A stretch of 64,000 bases of DNA from Ophioderma brevispina (taxonomy: Eukaryota > Echinodermata > Ophiuroidea > Amphilepidida > Ophiodermatidae). Numbering within the stretch: the stretch's first letter is position 1; the number at the start of each line of letters is the position of its first letter. Shown piece after piece: positions 48,201 through 54,200 of this stretch. The notes below the pieces were generated by a model, which saw only the letters and a program-made list of their open reading frames with translations, did no database searches and was not told where the DNA came from. Both the position numbers and the translations under genes were made by a program. Location: the NCBI GenBank assembly GCA_023653785.1, contig JAMKCH010012780.1:1-64000 (forward strand). Reading direction: 5' to 3'.

Positions 48201-51200
48201 TGAGACGTATAACTGCGTACAGCGCATATGCATCAACGCAATACGCATACGCACTGCTCTGGTCAATCGAAGGTGCATAATAACAACGGACTGATCGATT
48301 TGAAAAGCCAGGGTAGTTCGTTGGATAAAATATATCATAACTTTAGTAATATGTTACTAATATAGCTTCTTATTTTGAATAGAGTGTTAAAGAATGAGAA
48401 TAAAGGTATTGTTCAGGCCTTTACATCTAGAAATTGTTGGAGCTCTGTTAATCACACTCCTATTTTTACCGAGGAGCATGATAAGGAGCTTGATTTTCAA
48501 TTTCCAAGCCTTAAAACATACATTACAAAGAAGCAAGGAGCTCAAAAAATAACACTCCTGACAGTTTAGAAGGAGCTCTTCGAGGAGCTCCGGAGCTATT
48601 GCTCTCCTCAAAAATGAAGGCCTGATTGTTTTTAGCCTCTGACGTGTATCTATCATGTCATATCACACAGGCAACAGCACTATTTTGGCGTAAAACAACT
48701 CGGCTGCGCCTCATTGTTCTACTGAAAATAATGCTGTCGCCCGTGTGATATGACACGACAGATACACAGCAGAGGCTAAAAACAATACCTATATTCTCTA
48801 ATTCTCCCATTTCCGATATAAACATTGCTGGATTCCTTATGCCCTATAACCTTGATTTTGGCCTGCTCTTTTATCCATAGGCGTCTACGTAACAGCATAC
48901 ATCAATCCTAACTTGAACAAGGAGGGCGACCTCTACAAGAGGCAGACAGTAGGGGTTACTTTGTTAAAAACACTACTGGCCACACGTACATTGTTGACTA
49001 CGGTGAGTTTTATTGCGGCATCATAGACCTGACCAATCCCGACGCAGTCAACTGGTACAAAAATGAAGTGATACGCAAGAATATGATAGACTTAGGATTT
49101 GGAGGTTGGATGGCTGATTTTGGCGAGTACCTGCCTACAGATGGAGTGTTTTATAGTGGGGAATCAGGGGAAGTCTTGCATAACAAATGGCCTGCATTGT
49201 GGGCACAGGTATACAGGCTGTCCCAAAAAATGTTAACACCCAGGACACAGGCATTTTGTAAAATACTGAAGTACGCATGGGTCTTTGTTTGGTATGCTCT
49301 TAAGCTAACTAAATAAGCTTTTATTTGCCGTTTATTTCATGTCAATGTGATATGTAAAACAAAAGATATGCTTCGTCAAAAAGGAGAGTACAAATTCGGA
49401 TTGGTCCGATTTGCAATAGTTAGATTTGTAAGATTGTGTGAAACATGATTTTATAACATACTCAAAATTGAGTTATTGATTGTGTTATTGACTTTTAATT
49501 GACCTTTTTAACTTTATTATTGTCATAAAGTGTGATAATTGTCTTTATGATCAGCAATACTTTGTATTTTTCAAATATTAATCAGTCAGTTCACGTTCAT
49601 TAGCAGAGGTAGCCCTTAAATCGCTCTAAATTACACAGAATATTAAAGAAAACCAAATTAAACTAAACAATCAGACACTTCCTTATTGAATTCCCGGTCC
49701 CTCCCAAGAAAATCTAAGATTTTATAGGAAGAATAAACAACAAAAACACACAATCAAACAAAAAAGAAAGATAAACATCTGATAATAAGCCTACATGGAC
49801 TAATGAAACAGGCAGAATTGGAAATAAAGACACCAGTGGCAGGCCATACAGATCCACGGACCAGAATGGTAAAAACTCAAGCCAACATTTCTCTTGTTAG
49901 AAGAGTAGTTGTGGTAGATTCAACGATGAACGTTTGGTAAAACACGGTCGCAGGAATCTCAAAGTCTTTCTTTAATTGTCTTTCTTTAATAAAACACTGC
50001 AAAATCTATTTGTTTTCTTTTTAAGATGGAAAGAAGATGTGCTATGAAGCCAAGTGTATTCATGTTGCATCATGCATTCCATGTTCTGAGGCAGAAATCG
50101 GACCAAGTTGCTTTTGCCCTCTCATAATTGATGAAGCATATCTTTTGTTTTACGTATCGGATTGGAATGAAATAAATGGCAAATTGAAGCTTGTTTTATT
50201 GGCTTTAAGGAGATACCAAACAAAGACCCATGCGTACTTTTCTTTTATCAAAATGACGTCGTTTCGCGTGTTAAATTTTTTTTGGGACAGCCTGTATAGT
50301 GTATTGTTTTCCAACAATTATCTTTTAGTTTTGACAAATTTACATATTATAAAAATGATTTTCAATAAACCAGCTTCAGCCTGTTAAAAAAATGGAACTA
50401 GCATGCATGCAGGTATAAGCCCAGGTGGTAATTTGGCATTCAGAAATATAATGTGGCACACACCCACACACATATATACGAACAACAGCTACATTGTGGG
50501 TATAAAACGCTGTGGGAGTATACATGGAGTAAAACACAACACTCAAAACATTTAAAATAACATCACAAGGATAAAAAATTTCCATTGTTTTGGGTGTGCA
50601 ACCATACCCTCAGACATACTCTTTTTATGAGGAGAAATAAAGGGTAACCCCTTCCCTACCCCCTATAGAGGTCATTTTTGACCATTTTAGAGATTTTCAT
50701 TAAAAATATGCAAAAATACTCCATAATGCATTATTTGTACGATCCCCCCTATGTAGCGTTTGCGCTTGGGCATACGCCCACTATGCCAGAAGTACATATA
50801 TACAGTGTGGTGGTAAAAACCCGGGAATGTAGCTCTTCTACGCTCTCTCCACACACCACGGCACACCACCCCCCCACACACACAAAAATATGCAACATTT
50901 ATAGCTTGAACCCTCCTTGGATCCATCAAAGGAACATCCATGGGGATGCTTGCTTGCTTGCTTGCTTTACTGTGAAGAACACATTTATGACAGGAAAATT
51001 AGATTTGTAATGTTTTAATGTTACAAATGAAGTCCACACTATTCAGCTTAAGTTGGGAGGGGAGCACAGCAGTCAACATGGTTTGCTAGGGGTGTGTGCC
51101 GGTACATTACACCGTTACTGCCAATTTAGGCCCCAGGGGAAACTTCTAGCCCTTCCCGGTGTATGTTGTTTGTAAGCCATCTATAGTTCATTAATGTCTT

Positions 51201-54200
51201 TCATTAGCGTTATTATACCCAGGATTTAGCTAGCAAATATTTTATGTCGTAGTTTATCAGTCGTAAAATTGCAGGGCATTGTCAAAAAGGCAGAGTTGGT
51301 GCTCCTGGTTTTATTTTTAGTGAATAAAGTGTTGTTTTTAGCCCTTTTGTGTATAATCTATTATATCACACAGGTGACATCATATTTAAAGCAGAACAAC
51401 AGCTGAGTTATTTTATTTTAGGCTTAAATAGTGCTGTTGCCCATGTGATATGACACACTAGATACATGACAGATGCTAAAAACATTCGCTTATTCTCATC
51501 TTATATCCATTTCATTTAAGATAAGACGCTATTTGAACAATTTTATACTAAAATTATTATAGATGTTATCCAAGGACTTGACCCAGCTTTTCACATCGAT
51601 CAGGTCGTGTACTATCCCCTTTGATTGGTCTAGCAGTGTGTTGACGCGACATGTTGTACCATGTGAGATTGTCTCATATCACACAGATAGCAACCAATGA
51701 AATTGCATAAACAATCTCAAGTGTTTAAAAATAAAATCACTTTTTGCCAGAAAGATGTTAGAAGTTTTTATAAGAGAGATTTTGTCATTTCCTGTACAAA
51801 AAGGAAAATCTTGACAAGAGAGAAATTATGGACAATTTAAAGGTGCGTGTTCCGATTGTCTTTGGGATCCTCTTGATTTACCCGGAAGTAGTATCGATTT
51901 TGATTTCAGATGAAAGGCCATATTTTTCTAATTGCTATCCTGAAATTTGAGCACTCAAATCTATTTCATTCCCAAGATATAAACAAAAAACCACTGTTTT
52001 AATGGTTAACCATCAATATTAGCACAGTATTGAATAGGGCTTTGCAATATGCATTATTGCTTCTACCATAAAAACTGCAAGTTTGTTTTCCACGGTACGT
52101 GATGGGGCGCATGTGTAAGTGCCAGTCTCTAATGATTTGTTTTACCTCAATACAGGTCAATGAAGAAGCAGTCCAAGAAGCCGGTAAACTTGGAGAAATC
52201 ATCTTCTGGATGCGTGCTGGGTACACAGGATCACAGCGCTACAGCACCATCACATGGGCTGGAGATCAGTTTGTTGATTGGTCGCTTGATGATGGCCTTG
52301 CATCCGTTATCCCAGCTGCACTCTCATTGGGTATGAGTGGATATGGACTGCACCACTTCGATACAGGGGGTTACACGTCACTTTTTGGAATTACACGCAC
52401 TGAGGAACTGCTGTTACGATATGCAGAATTCGCAGCTTTCACACCTATGATGCGAACGCACGAAGGGAACCGACCTAGTGACAACTGGCAATTTTACTCC
52501 TCAGACCAGACAATGTACGAGTTTGCCCGACACACTAAAATATTTCATTTATTGAGCAACTATACCAAAGCATTAGTGAAAGAAAACAATCAGCTGGGAA
52601 TTCCTGTCCAAAGACCTCTTTTTATGCATTATGAATCGGATTCCAAATGTTATGACATCAAGTACCAGTATCTTTATGGAACTGAGCTATTAGTAGCACC
52701 TGTCTATGCAGAAGGCAAAGATACTTGGGAAGTATATCTTCCAGGAACCGAACAGGTATTTTTTTTTCCACAGAGCACATTCAGTGCACTGTGCATTTAT
52801 TATCATATGATCTCATATTGACATGCATAACGTTACATAACTGTTGCATACAATATATAATATATAAGAGAATGAACCAATAGTGACAAGAAAACAATCT
52901 GATGTTACACAGACATATCTAATTGCTAAAGAAATTAAAACTGGGTAATGATAATGGCTCATTATTATCCCAAACATCAATCATTAATTTAAACCAGACT
53001 TGTTTTCCTAATGTACTTGATCCATACATTCTTATTTAAAAATTCATATATCAAGAGGCTAAACATTTAACCTTGATCTAATAGCACTAGAGACTGGGAA
53101 ATATTCCAAATGGATAGGATATGTACTCAAAAAACCTACACATTTCCAACTTTTCTTACAACTTACCTCACATGATCTTTGACCTCATCAACAAATGATG
53201 GATCCCATGTTGCGCCCATGAATTAAGTTTAGTCCAAACTTCAACTTTTCAAGAGGTCAATTTGTATTTCCAGCTTTTCTTACGACTTTACCTCACATGA
53301 CCTTTGACCTCAACATGTGACCTTTGACCTCATCAACAAATGAGGGATCCCATGTTGCACCCATGTCGCAAATTTGGTCCCAATTGAACTTCAACTTTTC
53401 AAAAAAACATTTCTTACATCTTCAGGGAAGCTTACAACCCGACCTCACATGACCCCCGACCTCGGCATGCGACCTCCGACCCCACCAAGTAGTGAGGGAT
53501 CCCACGTTGCACCTATGACCCAAACCTGGCTCCAACCAAACATAAACTTTTTCAAAATGAGGTCAATTTCACATTGTCAGCCCATTTTACAACTTGACCT
53601 CTGACCTTAGCATGTGACCTTTGATCTCATCAACAAAAGGGGATGCCATACTGCACCCGCGACATATAAGTTCGGTTTAAATCCGTCAAAGTGTGAAAAT
53701 ATTAGAGGCAAATATTAACCCCTTTTTCACAACAGACAATCATTACAGCGGACAAAGCGGTCCCCATGAGTCCTTCTGCCTCAGGGCAGGCGACACAGAA
53801 AAACCCATGAATAATATTGGTTATTTTACTTGTAGAACTAACATGTTAGAATACTATTGTTAATTTTCTCCATAATGCATTGTTAGAAATGTTCAGATTT
53901 CTTCACATTGAGGGCTCACTTCATCAGGATTCACATCAGGTTTTCTATGCAGTTTGACGAAAGAGCGCAATGTTTTGGCATAACATCGCTATTTCTTAAT
54001 CTAGAATAATGATCATCCTGTTATAATTACAAATTAACTTTTCTTGTCAAAGGCTAAGCCCTAGTGAAGAATACAATTTTGTAATTAATATTTGGTCAAA
54101 TTTCTAAATTTTCTGAATGTCCCTAGCATTGTCAATGTCATGATATGCATGTATGCATGTATGCCTGCATTGTAATGACTTTTAATTACTTTTTTTCTGT

